Shown in pieces: positions 24,259 through 32,329 of a stretch of DNA of 52,065 nucleotides. The notes beneath the pieces were generated by a model. It saw nothing but the letters and a program-made list of their open reading frames with translations, had not been told where the DNA came from and did not search any database. Source of the DNA: Anaerolineales bacterium. Its GTDB lineage: Bacteria; Chloroflexota; Anaerolineae; Anaerolineales; UBA11579. The stretch spans positions 1-52,065 of the forward strand of contig JAHCII010000014.1 of NCBI GenBank assembly GCA_026129305.1, in the 5' to 3' direction. How positions within the stretch are numbered: position 1 is the first letter of the stretch; each line of letters starts with the position of its first letter. A program made the translations under genes and the position numbers.

Positions 24259-25110
24259 ATGAGGCCGGAACGGGTCGTCTCACTGGTCCCCTCGATCACC
24301 GAAAGCCTGTTTGACTTGGGGCTGGGAGCCAGCGTAGTTGGCATTACGGAGTACTGTACACACCCCGCAGAGACACTGCGGGGTGTGCCGCGCCTGGGCG
24401 GCACCAAGAACCCGCGCATTAACGAGATCATCGCCCTGCAGCCAGACCTGGTCTTTGCCAACCAAGAGGAGAACACCGCCGCGGCGGTGCATGCCTTGCA
24501 GGCTGCCGGCCTGCGCGTGCTGGTGCATTTTCCGCTCACCGTCCACCAGGCCATTGCAGACCTTGAAGGCATTGCTGCGCTGTATGCGGATGCCGAAGCA
24601 TCGGCGCGGGTAGCAGTGTTGGCGGAACGATGGGCCATGGCCCAGGCCGGGCAGGCGCACATCCAGCCTTTGCGGCTCTTTTGCCCCATCTGGCAGGATG
24701 TGGATGGGGCTGTGCCCTGGTGGATGACAATCAACCAGGAAACCTTCACACATGACATTCTGCGCCTGTGTGGCTTCGTCAATGTATTTGCCCAGCGGGA
24801 GCGGCGTTACCCGCTGGCCGCCGACCTGGGGCTGGCAGCAGCCAAGCCGGCCGGCGAACGGGATACACGCTACCCGCGCGTGACGCGGGAGGAGATCGTG
24901 GCCGCCCAGCCTGACGTGATCCTGCTGCCCAGCGAACCCTACGAATACACGAGCGCGCATCTAACCATGTTTCGGGAAACTTTTGCGGGCACGCCAGCTG
25001 CGGATGACAGGCGTATAGTTGCCCTGGACGGCAGCTTGCTGACCTGGCCCGGCACACGTTTGGCCAAAGCTCTGGATTACTTGAGTACCCTGCACGCTTC
25101 ATGGCTTTAG
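24259..25110 (+). CDS. Helical-backbone metal receptor, BtuF-like, without signal peptide
   Basis: A 283-residue protein of the cobalamin/Fe-siderophore binding fold: RVVSLVPSITESLFDLGLG, VVGITEYCTHP, VPRLGGTKNPRINEIIALQPDLVFA, and VTREEIVAAQPDVILLPSEPYEYT. These match the two-lobed BtuF/FhuD family (COG0614). No signal peptide or lipobox is present from ATG 24259, and no permease or ATPase gene is adjacent, so a cytoplasmic binding role rather than ABC import is possible. It starts 7 nt after the ricT-like gene and is probably cotranscribed. Confidence 0.8.
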   Translation: MRPERVVSLVPSITESLFDLGLGASVVGITEYCTHPAETLRGVPRLGGTKNPRINEIIALQPDLVFANQEENTAAAVHALQAAGLRVLVHFPLTVHQAIADLEGIAALYADAEASARVAVLAERWAMAQAGQAHIQPLRLFCPIWQDVDGAVPWWMTINQETFTHDILRLCGFVNVFAQRERRYPLAADLGLAAAKPAGERDTRYPRVTREEIVAAQPDVILLPSEPYEYTSAHLTMFRETFAGTPAADDRRIVALDGSLLTWPGTRLAKALDYLSTLHASWL

Positions 25111-25114
25111 GAGC

Positions 25115-25157
25115 AAACAACAAAAAAGCCCGCGGGAGTGCGGGCTCTTTGTTGTTT
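25115..25157. terminator. Bidirectional terminator
   Basis: AAACAACAAAAAAGCCCGC pairs with GCGGGCTCTTTGTTGTTT around GGGAGT, between two convergent genes. A and T runs on both sides allow action on either strand. Confidence 0.85.
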
Positions 25158-25169
25158 GGGACAGGCGCG

Positions 25170-25628
25170 TTATTCTTCGACCACGATGGTGCCGGACATG
25201 CCAGTGTGTCCAGACCCCCCGTGGAATTCACAGTAGTAGTCATAGGTCCCAGGCTGGTCGAAAGTGAAGCTGAAGCTGTCGCCCAGGCTGAGCGTGCCAC
25301 TGGTGAAACTGCCATCATCGGCGGTCACGGTGTGGGGTGAATCTTCGGCGTTGCGCCAAGTTACCGTCGTACCTGCTTTCACAGTCAGCGAACCGGGACG
25401 GAAACTGAAGTTGCTGATCGTGATCGAGGCGCTTTCATCGGCGGGCGCATCGGGTTCAGCTTCGGTCTGTGCCTCGGTTTCCGCAGGCGCATCGGTATGA
25501 GCCGCAGTGTGCTCTACTTCCAAAGTTTCGGCGGGCGTTTCTTCTGGCGGAGTGGCTGGCGCGCTGCAAGCAACCAGCAAAAGCATTAGTAAGACTGAGA
25601 TGGCAATGAGGCGATTTGTCGATTTCAT
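25170..25628 (-). CDS. Cupredoxin-domain lipoprotein
   Basis: A 152-residue exported copper protein. The signal peptide ends in the lipobox LLVACSAP, so Cys21 would be lipidated. An acidic Ala/Glu/Pro/Thr-rich linker (about 22-68) leads to a plastocyanin-like domain (ITISNFSFRPGSLTVKAGTTVTW). Type 1 copper ligands are visible: His in SPHTV, then Cys, His and Met in the segment YYCEFHGGSGHTGM. It probably carries electrons on the outer face of the membrane. AGGAG lies 8 nt before the ATG. It is divergent from the PNaS-like gene. Confidence 0.9.
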   Translation of the reverse strand: MKSTNRLIAISVLLMLLLVACSAPATPPEETPAETLEVEHTAAHTDAPAETEAQTEAEPDAPADESASITISNFSFRPGSLTVKAGTTVTWRNAEDSPHTVTADDGSFTSGTLSLGDSFSFTFDQPGTYDYYCEFHGGSGHTGMSGTIVVEE

Positions 25629-25736
25629 GCACTACTCCTGGATGCTTTTGGATTTAAAGAGTATAAACGTCAATTCTAAGAAAGAGCTTAACCAAGCGCT
25701 GGCTTGTAATACAATCGGCTTCCATACGATCGACCA

Positions 25737-26831
25737 TTGAAAAAAACCAATTATTCTCCCAGTTTGTTCTCGCAGCCCTGGCTGGCCAGCGTGTTAAAAA
25801 TCATCCGTCAAAGCGGTCTCTTGTTGTTCAGCTTGTGGTTGTTTGTCTTGGCCATTACGCTGATGAAGTCGGGAGCCGGGGAACTTGGGCCGCTGATTCA
25901 ATCCACTTTTGCGCTTGAGAACATCGCCAACAGTCTGGGCTTTGGCTGGCTGTTTGCTTATGGTGTCATGAGCGGCTCTCCGGTAGCGGCTGCCGCGCTC
26001 ACGTTCTTTGATGCCGGGCTGATCCGTGATCTGGATGTTTTTGCGATGATCACCGGCAGCCGCTTGGGCGCCAGTCTGATCGTGCTGCTGATCGGCTTCG
26101 TCTATGTGCTGCGTGGGAAAGGCCGCTCAGAAAGCCTGGGGATGGGCCTGGTGTCGATCTGTGTGACTGGCAGTACCTACCTGGTGGCGTTGCTCCCGGG
26201 ATATTTCATGCTGTCCAGCGGAATGCTGGACGGCCTGCAGCTGCAGAGCGGCGCCTTGCTGTCATCGTTTATCGATGGCTTATTTACACCGATTGTTGTG
26301 CTGGTCGAACAGTGGCTGTCGGGCTGGATGGTCTTTCTGCTGGGCATGGGCGTGATTCTGATCAGTTTTCGGATGTTCGACGACTTCCTGCCTACAGAGT
26401 CCATCCGGCAAAGCCAGCTGGGGCGCCTGTCTCGCCTGGTCTATCGTCCCTTTGTGATGTTCCTGTTAGGGTCACTGGTCACGCTGATCTCCATGTCAGT
26501 CAGCGTGTCCATTTCTATTCTTGTGCCGCTCAGTAATCGCGGCTTCGTGCGACGTGAGAATGTCATCCCTTACATTATGGGTGCCAACATCACGACGTTC
26601 ATTGATACGCTATTGGCGGCGGTCCTCTTACGCAACCCGCGGGCCTTTACCGTCGTTCTAGCCGAGATGATTAGCATTTCATTGGTATCGGCTTTGATTT
26701 TGGCTTTCTTTTATGCTCGCTATGAGCATTCGGTTTTGAAGTTCGTCAATTGGCTGGTCAACCGCAATCGGAATTTGGCTGTCTTTGTGTTCTTCCTCTT
26801 TCTGGTTCCCCTAGTCTTGCTCCTAGTGTAA
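25737..26831 (+). CDS. PNaS-like (Na+/phosphate symporter-related) membrane protein
   Basis: A 364-residue protein with about nine hydrophobic helices. Two inverted-repeat-like segments, FAYGVMSGSPVAAAALTFFDAG with ITGSRLGASLI, and VPYIMGANITTFIDTLLAA (here V/I PYIMGANITTFID), recall the paired QSSS/GTNIGTT motifs of the NptA/PNaS family, though the canonical QSSS is not preserved. Transported ion is uncertain. The start is TTG 25737 with no clear ribosome-binding site; a TACAAT box lies at 25710-25715. UspA follows after 11 nt, so the pair is likely an operon. Confidence 0.65.
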   Translation: MKKTNYSPSLFSQPWLASVLKIIRQSGLLLFSLWLFVLAITLMKSGAGELGPLIQSTFALENIANSLGFGWLFAYGVMSGSPVAAAALTFFDAGLIRDLDVFAMITGSRLGASLIVLLIGFVYVLRGKGRSESLGMGLVSICVTGSTYLVALLPGYFMLSSGMLDGLQLQSGALLSSFIDGLFTPIVVLVEQWLSGWMVFLLGMGVILISFRMFDDFLPTESIRQSQLGRLSRLVYRPFVMFLLGSLVTLISMSVSVSISILVPLSNRGFVRRENVIPYIMGANITTFIDTLLAAVLLRNPRAFTVVLAEMISISLVSALILAFFYARYEHSVLKFVNWLVNRNRNLAVFVFFLFLVPLVLLLV

Positions 26832-26842
26832 AGGAGTCCTTC

Positions 26843-27676
26843 ATGCATATTTTGATTGCCAGCAACAACACACCCCATGGGCAAACAGCTCTGGAATACG
26901 GCTTGGGCCTGGTGAAGCAGACCGGGGCGGCTTGCACCCTGGTGCATGTGATTAACCGCCCGGAAGAGCGTCCCAGCGGTCTGGCCGTCCTGCAGGCGCA
27001 GGTGGAGCAGGCTCAGCAACTGGGGCTGAAGCCGCGGGCGGAACTGCGTCTGGGTCTGCCTGCTGAGCAGATCGTACACCTGGCCTATGAGGCAGACACG
27101 GATCTGATCGTGATGGGCGGCGGGACCCCAGAGAAGCTGCTGAGCCGGCTGATTGCTCCGGCCAGCGAGCGCGTGCTGGCCAATGCGCCCTGTCCGGTGC
27201 TGATGGTGCGCGGCGCGGCGCGCCTGCCGAAACGTTTCCTGGTATTGCACAGTGGGGCTGAGGCGCTGCGCACCCTGCCGCTCTTCCTGCAGCGTGCCGG
27301 CAGCATCCTGCTACCGGGCAGCCAGGTGGTGCTGCTGCACGTTATGTCACAGATCGGCGCCAGCCACCAGGTGAGCGGCTGGGAGCTTTATGCCGATGCG
27401 GACGAGCTGATGCGCAACAAGACCCTGGAAGGGGAGTGGCTGGAGCAAGGCCTGGCCTTCTTCGAGCCCTATAAGGGCGTAACCACCACTGCCAAAGTCC
27501 GGCATGGCCTGGTGGTGGATGAGATCCTGGCTGAAGTGCGCCAAGGTGACTATGACTTGGTGGTTTTGGGTAGCCACAGAGGAGGTACCTGGCAGGATCT
27601 GTTGATCGATAACGTCGCCAAGCAAATCGCCGGCCGCACACAGCTTCCTATTTTGGTTGTCCAGCGACAGGTCTAG
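26843..27676 (+). CDS. Tandem-domain universal stress protein (UspA family)
   Basis: A 277-residue cytoplasmic protein of two Usp folds. Domain 1 (about 1-140) starts MHILIASNNTPHGQTALEYG and holds the ATP-loop-like LIVMGGGTPEKLLSRLIAPASERVLA. Domain 2 (about 145-277) holds LVVLGSHRGGTWQDLLID, near the G-x2-G-x9-G(S/T) signature. Domain 1 deviates slightly from the nucleotide-binding consensus. ATG 26843 has AAGGAG 6 nt upstream. It is cotranscribed with the PNaS-like membrane protein and may sense adenylates for it. Confidence 0.85.
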   Translation: MHILIASNNTPHGQTALEYGLGLVKQTGAACTLVHVINRPEERPSGLAVLQAQVEQAQQLGLKPRAELRLGLPAEQIVHLAYEADTDLIVMGGGTPEKLLSRLIAPASERVLANAPCPVLMVRGAARLPKRFLVLHSGAEALRTLPLFLQRAGSILLPGSQVVLLHVMSQIGASHQVSGWELYADADELMRNKTLEGEWLEQGLAFFEPYKGVTTTAKVRHGLVVDEILAEVRQGDYDLVVLGSHRGGTWQDLLIDNVAKQIAGRTQLPILVVQRQV

Positions 27677-27686
27677 CTCCAACGGC

Positions 27687-27714
27687 TTGACGTTTCTTGC
27701 CTTTGACGTATAAT
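27687..27714 (+). promoter_or_regulatory. Promoter of the regulator-korAB operon
   Basis: TTGACG (27687-27692), 16-nt spacer, TATAAT (27709-27714). Start expected near 27721. Downstream, TTCATCA (27728-27734) and TGATGAA (27753-27759) form an inverted repeat that spans the leader and the ATG codons and could be the regulator's own operator. Confidence 0.75.
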
Positions 27715-27751
27715 TGCTTTAATAACATTCATCAGATTAACTATATTTTTG

Positions 27752-28432
27752 ATGATGAAAGCAACCACTTCTTTTCATTTTCTGGATTATTTGGCCAATG
27801 GCGTTCAGGACGAGCGCCTGCCGTCTTTGGAGGCCATGAGCGCAGAGCACGGCATTAGCGCCTCTGTGCTGCGTGAGCAATTGCAGGTAGCCCGGGCCTT
27901 GGGCCTGGTGGAAGTGCGCCCGCGCACCGGCATCCGGCGGCTGCCGTATTCCTTTGCCCCTGCCGTGAGCCAAAGCCTGTTTTATGCCATGGCGCGAGAT
28001 GCCCACAGCTTTGACCAATTTGCTGATGTGCGTCGTCATCTGGAACGGGCCTATTGGTTCGAAGCCGTTGAAAAGCTGACCCGAGAAGATATTGCCGAGC
28101 TTCGCCAGCTGGTTACGCGTGCGCAGCAGATGCTGAGCGACACGCCCATCCAAGTCCCTCACTCCGAGCACCGCCAATTGCATTTAGCCATTTATCAACA
28201 TGTGGCCAACCCATTTGTGATTGGGTTGCTGGAAGCTTACTGGTCCGCTTACGAAGCTGTAGGCTTGAACCGTTATACCGGCATTGACTATCTGGAGCAG
28301 GTTTGGGCGGTTCACGATCAAATCGTTACGGCTATTGCCGCCGGGGACTTTGACCTCGGCCATCGCTTGTTAAATGACCACTTCGCACTTATTGAACAAC
28401 TACCAGGAAGAGCCGCTAAGGAGAGCAAATGA
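27752..28432 (+). CDS. GntR-type regulator with FCD domain
   Basis: A 226-residue regulator. The N-terminal winged helix (RLPSLEAMSAEHGISASVLREQ with wing VEVRPRTGIRRLP) is GntR-type; the C-terminal all-helical FCD domain has the metal/ligand pattern DVRRHLERAYWFEAV, HRQLHLAIYQHVANP and VHDQIVTAIAAGDFDLG...H, with Asp and three His in the usual places. FadR-subfamily members sense carboxylates or acyl compounds. Its stop overlaps the korA start by 4 nt (ATGA), so it is made together with the oxidoreductase it probably controls. ATG 27755 is an alternative start. Confidence 0.86.
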   Translation: MMKATTSFHFLDYLANGVQDERLPSLEAMSAEHGISASVLREQLQVARALGLVEVRPRTGIRRLPYSFAPAVSQSLFYAMARDAHSFDQFADVRRHLERAYWFEAVEKLTREDIAELRQLVTRAQQMLSDTPIQVPHSEHRQLHLAIYQHVANPFVIGLLEAYWSAYEAVGLNRYTGIDYLEQVWAVHDQIVTAIAAGDFDLGHRLLNDHFALIEQLPGRAAKESK

Positions 28433-30258
28433 CAACACCGCAAGTCAAAGAAGCAAAGACCAGTCAAGGGAAGGCCGTGGTTAACGACTTTTCCATGACG
28501 GTCGCCACTATGAACGGCTCCGGCAGCCAAACGTCCAACGTGACCTTGCTGCGCGCCCTGTTCAAAATGGGCATCCCCGTCTCTGGCAAGAACTTGTTCC
28601 CCTCCAACATTCAGGGCTTGCCCACCTGGTACACCATCCGGGTCAGCAAGGATGGGTACCTGGCGCGCCGTGAGACCCATGAAGTCGTAGTGGCGATGAA
28701 CCCCGATACCTTCGTGGCTGACCTGGCCAGCGTGGCCCCTGGTGGGGCCTTCTTCTATGGAGATCACCTCAAGTTCGAGATCAACCGTGATGATATTTCG
28801 GTGCATTCCTTCCCGGCTAAACTGCTGGCCAAGGAATCAGGTGCGCCGGCTAACCTGCGCGACTATGTAGCCAACATGGCTTATGTCGGCGTCTTGGCGC
28901 ACATGCTGGACATCGATATGGACAAGATCCGTGAGGCGCTGGAATATCACTTCGATGGCAAGGAGAAGCCGATCGCGTTGAATATGGGTGTGATCGACGC
29001 GGCTTTCGCCTGGTCTACCGCCAACCTCAAGAAGACTGATCCCTATCGCGTGGAACCGATGGACAAGACCTCCGGGTTCATCATGGCCGACGGCAATACC
29101 GCCGGCGCGCTCGGCGCCATCTTTGGCGGCGTGCAGTTCGTGGCCTGGTACCCGATCACGCCGGCCTCCAGCTTTGCCGAGGCCATTTCACAGAATATTT
29201 CCGCCTTCCGCGACAAGGAAGGCCAGGATGGGAAGACGTACGCCATTGTGCAGGCCGAAGATGAATTGGCCGCGATTGGTATGACCGTGGGCGCCGGCTG
29301 GTCTGGCCTGCGTTCGGTGACCTCCACTTCCGGCCCGGGCATCAGCCTGATGACCGAGTTTGCTGGCCTGGCCTACTATGCGGAAATCCCGGTGGTGGTC
29401 TGGGACGTGCAGCGGGTCGGCCCCAGCACGGGTCTGCCCACGCGCACCTCGCAGGGCGACATTCTCTCCACCCATTTCCTGGGTCACGGCGACACGCAGC
29501 AAATTCTGATGATCCCTGGGTCTGCCCAGGAATGCTTTGAGTTTGGCTGGCGCTCTTTTGATATCTCTGAGCGCATGCAGACGCCCGTGTTTGTGATGAG
29601 CGATCTGGACTTGGGCATGAACCAGTGGATGACCAAGCCCTTTGAATACCCCGATCAGCCCATGGACCGTGGCAAGATCCTTTGGGAAAAGGATCTGGAG
29701 GCGCTGAAAGAACCCTGGATGCGCTATAAGGATGTTGACGGCGATGGCGTGCCCTACCGCACGGCGCCCGGCAACCGGGCGCCGCAGAGCGCCTGGTTTG
29801 CGCGCGGCACCGGCCACGACGAATCCGCCAAGTACAGTGAGCGCGCCGACCACTGGGAAGCCAATATGGATCGCCTGGTGCGCAAATACCAAACCGCCAG
29901 CCAGTATGTGCCTGCGCCGGTGCTGCAAACCCGTGCGGGCGCCAAGATCGGCGTGATCGCCTATGGCTCTGCCGACCCGGCCATTCTGGAAGCCGGTGAC
30001 TATCTGGCTGCTGATGGCCTGGCGACCGATTACCTGCGTCTGCGCGCGGTGCCCTTTACTGACGAAGTGCGTGATTTCATTGCCGCGCATGACAAGACCT
30101 ACGTGGTGGAGATGAACCGCGATGGCCAAATGCACAAATTGCTGTTGCTGGAATACCCCGAGATGGCCGCCAAGCTGAGTTCGCTGGTGAAATATGATGG
30201 CCTGCCGTTGAGCGCCCTGTGGGTCAAAGAGTCCCTTCAGGCTGAGGAGCAGAAATGA
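28429..30258 (+). CDS. korA: 2-oxoacid:ferredoxin oxidoreductase, fused gamma-alpha subunit
   Basis: A 609-residue subunit of the KorAB type that converts a 2-oxoacid such as 2-oxoglutarate to its acyl-CoA with ferredoxin. The gamma domain (about 1-190) has the GSGSQTSNVTLLRALFKMG start; the alpha domain contains GNTAGALGAIFGGV, YPITPASSFAEAI, and STSGPGISLMTEFAGLAYYAEIPVV. Substrate cannot be fixed from sequence; the two-subunit layout without a separate ferredoxin-like delta subunit favours 2-oxoglutarate. It overlaps the regulator and korB by 4 nt each. Confidence 0.92.
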   Translation: MTTPQVKEAKTSQGKAVVNDFSMTVATMNGSGSQTSNVTLLRALFKMGIPVSGKNLFPSNIQGLPTWYTIRVSKDGYLARRETHEVVVAMNPDTFVADLASVAPGGAFFYGDHLKFEINRDDISVHSFPAKLLAKESGAPANLRDYVANMAYVGVLAHMLDIDMDKIREALEYHFDGKEKPIALNMGVIDAAFAWSTANLKKTDPYRVEPMDKTSGFIMADGNTAGALGAIFGGVQFVAWYPITPASSFAEAISQNISAFRDKEGQDGKTYAIVQAEDELAAIGMTVGAGWSGLRSVTSTSGPGISLMTEFAGLAYYAEIPVVVWDVQRVGPSTGLPTRTSQGDILSTHFLGHGDTQQILMIPGSAQECFEFGWRSFDISERMQTPVFVMSDLDLGMNQWMTKPFEYPDQPMDRGKILWEKDLEALKEPWMRYKDVDGDGVPYRTAPGNRAPQSAWFARGTGHDESAKYSERADHWEANMDRLVRKYQTASQYVPAPVLQTRAGAKIGVIAYGSADPAILEAGDYLAADGLATDYLRLRAVPFTDEVRDFIAAHDKTYVVEMNRDGQMHKLLLLEYPEMAAKLSSLVKYDGLPLSALWVKESLQAEEQK

Positions 30259-31310
30259 GCGACACTACCGAAACCGCCATGCCCAACATCCAGCTGAACC
30301 TGGTGGGGTTGAGCAAAAATGATTATCGTGGCGCACAGACGACGCTGTGCGCCGGCTGCGGCCATAACTCGATCTCCAACCAGATCATTGCCGCGGCTTA
30401 TGAGCTGAACATTGTGCCGGAAGACGTGATCAAGCTGAGCGGCATTGGCTGCTCCAGCAAGAGCCCGGCTTACTTCTTGAACCGCAGCTTTGGCTTCAAC
30501 AGCCTGCACGGCCGCATGCCTTCCGTGGCGACCGGCGCCATGTTTGGCGACCATACCCTCAAGGCGCTGGCGGTCAGCGGTGATGGCGATACCACCAATA
30601 TCGGTATGGGTCAGTTCAAGCACATCATGCGCCGCAATGCGCCCATGGTCTACATTGTGGAGAACAATGGGGTGTATGGCCTGACCAAAGGCCAGTTCTC
30701 CGCCACGGCGGAGATGGGCCTGCGCTTGAAGTACCAGGGCATCAACCATTACTTTCCGGTGGACGTGGTGCAGGAAGCGATGGCCTCTGGTGCCACTTTT
30801 GTGGCTCGTTCCTTCGCTGGCGATGCCAACCAGGTCAAAGCGCTGATCAAAGCCGGCCTGAGCCACAACGGCCTGGCGATCATCGACATCATCAGCCCTT
30901 GCGTGACCTTCAACAACAACGACGACTCCCGCCACTCCTATGGCTGGGGGCGTGAGCATCAGGAACCCTTGCACGACTTCACTTACGTGCCGCGCGAGCA
31001 AGAGATCCAGCTGGGCGAGTTTCCGGAGGGCACCACCCGCCAGGTGGAGATGCACGACGGCTCCACAATTGTGCTCAAGAAGCTGGACCGCGACTATGAC
31101 CCCACCAGCCGGGCCGCCGCCATGCGCGTGATCGAAGAGTCGCAGGACGAAGAAGTGCTGCTGACCGGCTTGATCTATGTCGACACGGAACGCCCGTCGC
31201 TGACCGACATCTACGAACTGCCGCAGGGCCGCGCCTTGAACCGCATGACGGATACGGAGCTGCGCCCAGGTAAGGACATGATCGAAAAAGCCAACGCGAT
31301 GATGTTCTAA
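30255..31310 (+). CDS. korB: 2-oxoacid:ferredoxin oxidoreductase, beta subunit
   Basis: A 351-residue thiamine-diphosphate subunit. CAGCGHNSI holds two of the 4Fe-4S ligands, with a further Cys in GIGCSSKSP and one in ISPCVTFNN. The TPP/Mg motif is GDGDTTNIGMGQFKH followed by VENNGVYGLTKGQ. It pairs with KorA in a (gamma-alpha)2 beta2 enzyme. The two genes overlap by 4 nt. A palindromic element with a terminator follows the stop. Confidence 0.94.
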   Translation: MSDTTETAMPNIQLNLVGLSKNDYRGAQTTLCAGCGHNSISNQIIAAAYELNIVPEDVIKLSGIGCSSKSPAYFLNRSFGFNSLHGRMPSVATGAMFGDHTLKALAVSGDGDTTNIGMGQFKHIMRRNAPMVYIVENNGVYGLTKGQFSATAEMGLRLKYQGINHYFPVDVVQEAMASGATFVARSFAGDANQVKALIKAGLSHNGLAIIDIISPCVTFNNNDDSRHSYGWGREHQEPLHDFTYVPREQEIQLGEFPEGTTRQVEMHDGSTIVLKKLDRDYDPTSRAAAMRVIEESQDEEVLLTGLIYVDTERPSLTDIYELPQGRALNRMTDTELRPGKDMIEKANAMMF

Positions 31311-31313
31311 GTG

Positions 31314-31400
31314 CAAGGATGAAGGCAAAAATATGAAGGATGAAGGGCCTCCGCAAGGAGGCTCTTTTTTTTTGCCCTTATCCTTCATTCTTCATCCTTG
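31314..31400. repeat. Palindromic element between korB and the EamA gene
   Basis: The left arm starting CAAGGATGAAG (31314-31324) and ATGAAGGATGAAGGGC is mirrored by a right arm ending CTTCATCCTTG (31390-31400). The centre holds a terminator hairpin. It resembles a small non-autonomous repeat that doubles as a terminator. Confidence 0.6.
31343..31373 (+). terminator. Intrinsic terminator of the korAB operon
   Basis: Stem GCCTCC-GCAA-GGAGGC, extended by G-U and A-T pairs, is followed by nine T residues. Confidence 0.85.
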
Positions 31401-31403
31401 TTT

Positions 31404-31409
31404 TACAAT
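31404..31409 (+). promoter_or_regulatory. -10 box 6 nt before the EamA gene
   Basis: TACAAT ends 6 nt before ATG 31416, implying a leaderless message. Confidence 0.5.
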
Positions 31410-31415
31410 CACCGC

Positions 31416-32315
31416 ATGCGCTCTCCCTCTCCTCGCTCTGGCCTGTTTGCTGGCCTGGCTGCCGCCGCCATTTGGGGCGGCATGTATGTGGTCAGCAAAG
31501 TCATCCTTGACGTCATTCCTCCCTTCACACTGCTGAGCTTGCGTTTGCTGCTGGCCGTATTCTGCCTGGGTCTTTGGATGCTTTGGCGCCGGCAGGCACT
31601 ACAACTTGGCCGGCGAGAGTGGGGCGGGTTGCTGCTGATCGGCTTGCTGGGGTATGGCGTTTCGCTGGGCTTGCAGTTCAGCGGTGTGCAGCTCTCCACC
31701 GCGGCCAATGGCGCCGTAATCACCGCGGCCACGCCGGTGTTCATCTATCTGTTTGCCGGGCCGCTGCTGGGCGAGCGCGTGACCCGCCGCCGTTGGCTGG
31801 CCCTGCTGCTGGCCAGCCTGGGGGTCTTGGTGGTGGTGGACCCCAGCCAAGCACAGCTGAATGCGGACCTGTGGCGCGGCAACCTGTTGCTGGTGGCCGC
31901 GGCGGTCACCTGGGCCTTGTATTCTGTCTTGGTGCGCAAAGCCACGCAGTTCACCGACGCCCTACGGCTGTCTTTTGTGGCCTTTCTGGGCGGGCTGCTA
32001 TGGGTGCTCCCCGCCGCTGCGTTAGAGTTGGGGCAGCAACAGATCGGGCCAGTTACCTGGAGTGTGGTGCTGGGGGTCCTTTATCTAGGGGTGATTTCTA
32101 CGGCGGTGGCAGCCTATTGCTGGAATTTTGCCTTTGAGGTTCTGGACGCTGGAGTGGCCTCTTTGACCTTCTTCGCCCAGCCGCTGGTTGGAGCGGTGCT
32201 GGGCTATCTGCTGCTGGGCGAACAGCTTTCAACCTTTTTTCTCGTAGGCGGTCTGCTGATCTTGCTTGGCTTGTGGATGGCCTCACAAGAAGATAGAATC
32301 GCTGCTTCTCGTTAG
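31416..32315 (+). CDS. EamA/DMT-superfamily transporter
   Basis: A 299-residue protein with ten predicted helices in two EamA repeats. The first begins LFAGLAAAAIWGGMYVVSKVILD and the second NLLLVAAAVTWALYSVLVRKA; both carry the Trp-containing W(G/A)-x motif of drug/metabolite exporters. The substrate is unknown. Start ATG 31416 is favoured over TTG 31398 because the latter would lie upstream of the -10 box. The next gene begins 14 nt later and may be cotranscribed. Confidence 0.88.
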   Translation: MRSPSPRSGLFAGLAAAAIWGGMYVVSKVILDVIPPFTLLSLRLLLAVFCLGLWMLWRRQALQLGRREWGGLLLIGLLGYGVSLGLQFSGVQLSTAANGAVITAATPVFIYLFAGPLLGERVTRRRWLALLLASLGVLVVVDPSQAQLNADLWRGNLLLVAAAVTWALYSVLVRKATQFTDALRLSFVAFLGGLLWVLPAAALELGQQQIGPVTWSVVLGVLYLGVISTAVAAYCWNFAFEVLDAGVASLTFFAQPLVGAVLGYLLLGEQLSTFFLVGGLLILLGLWMASQEDRIAASR

Positions 32316-32329
32316 GAACCTAAAGACCC

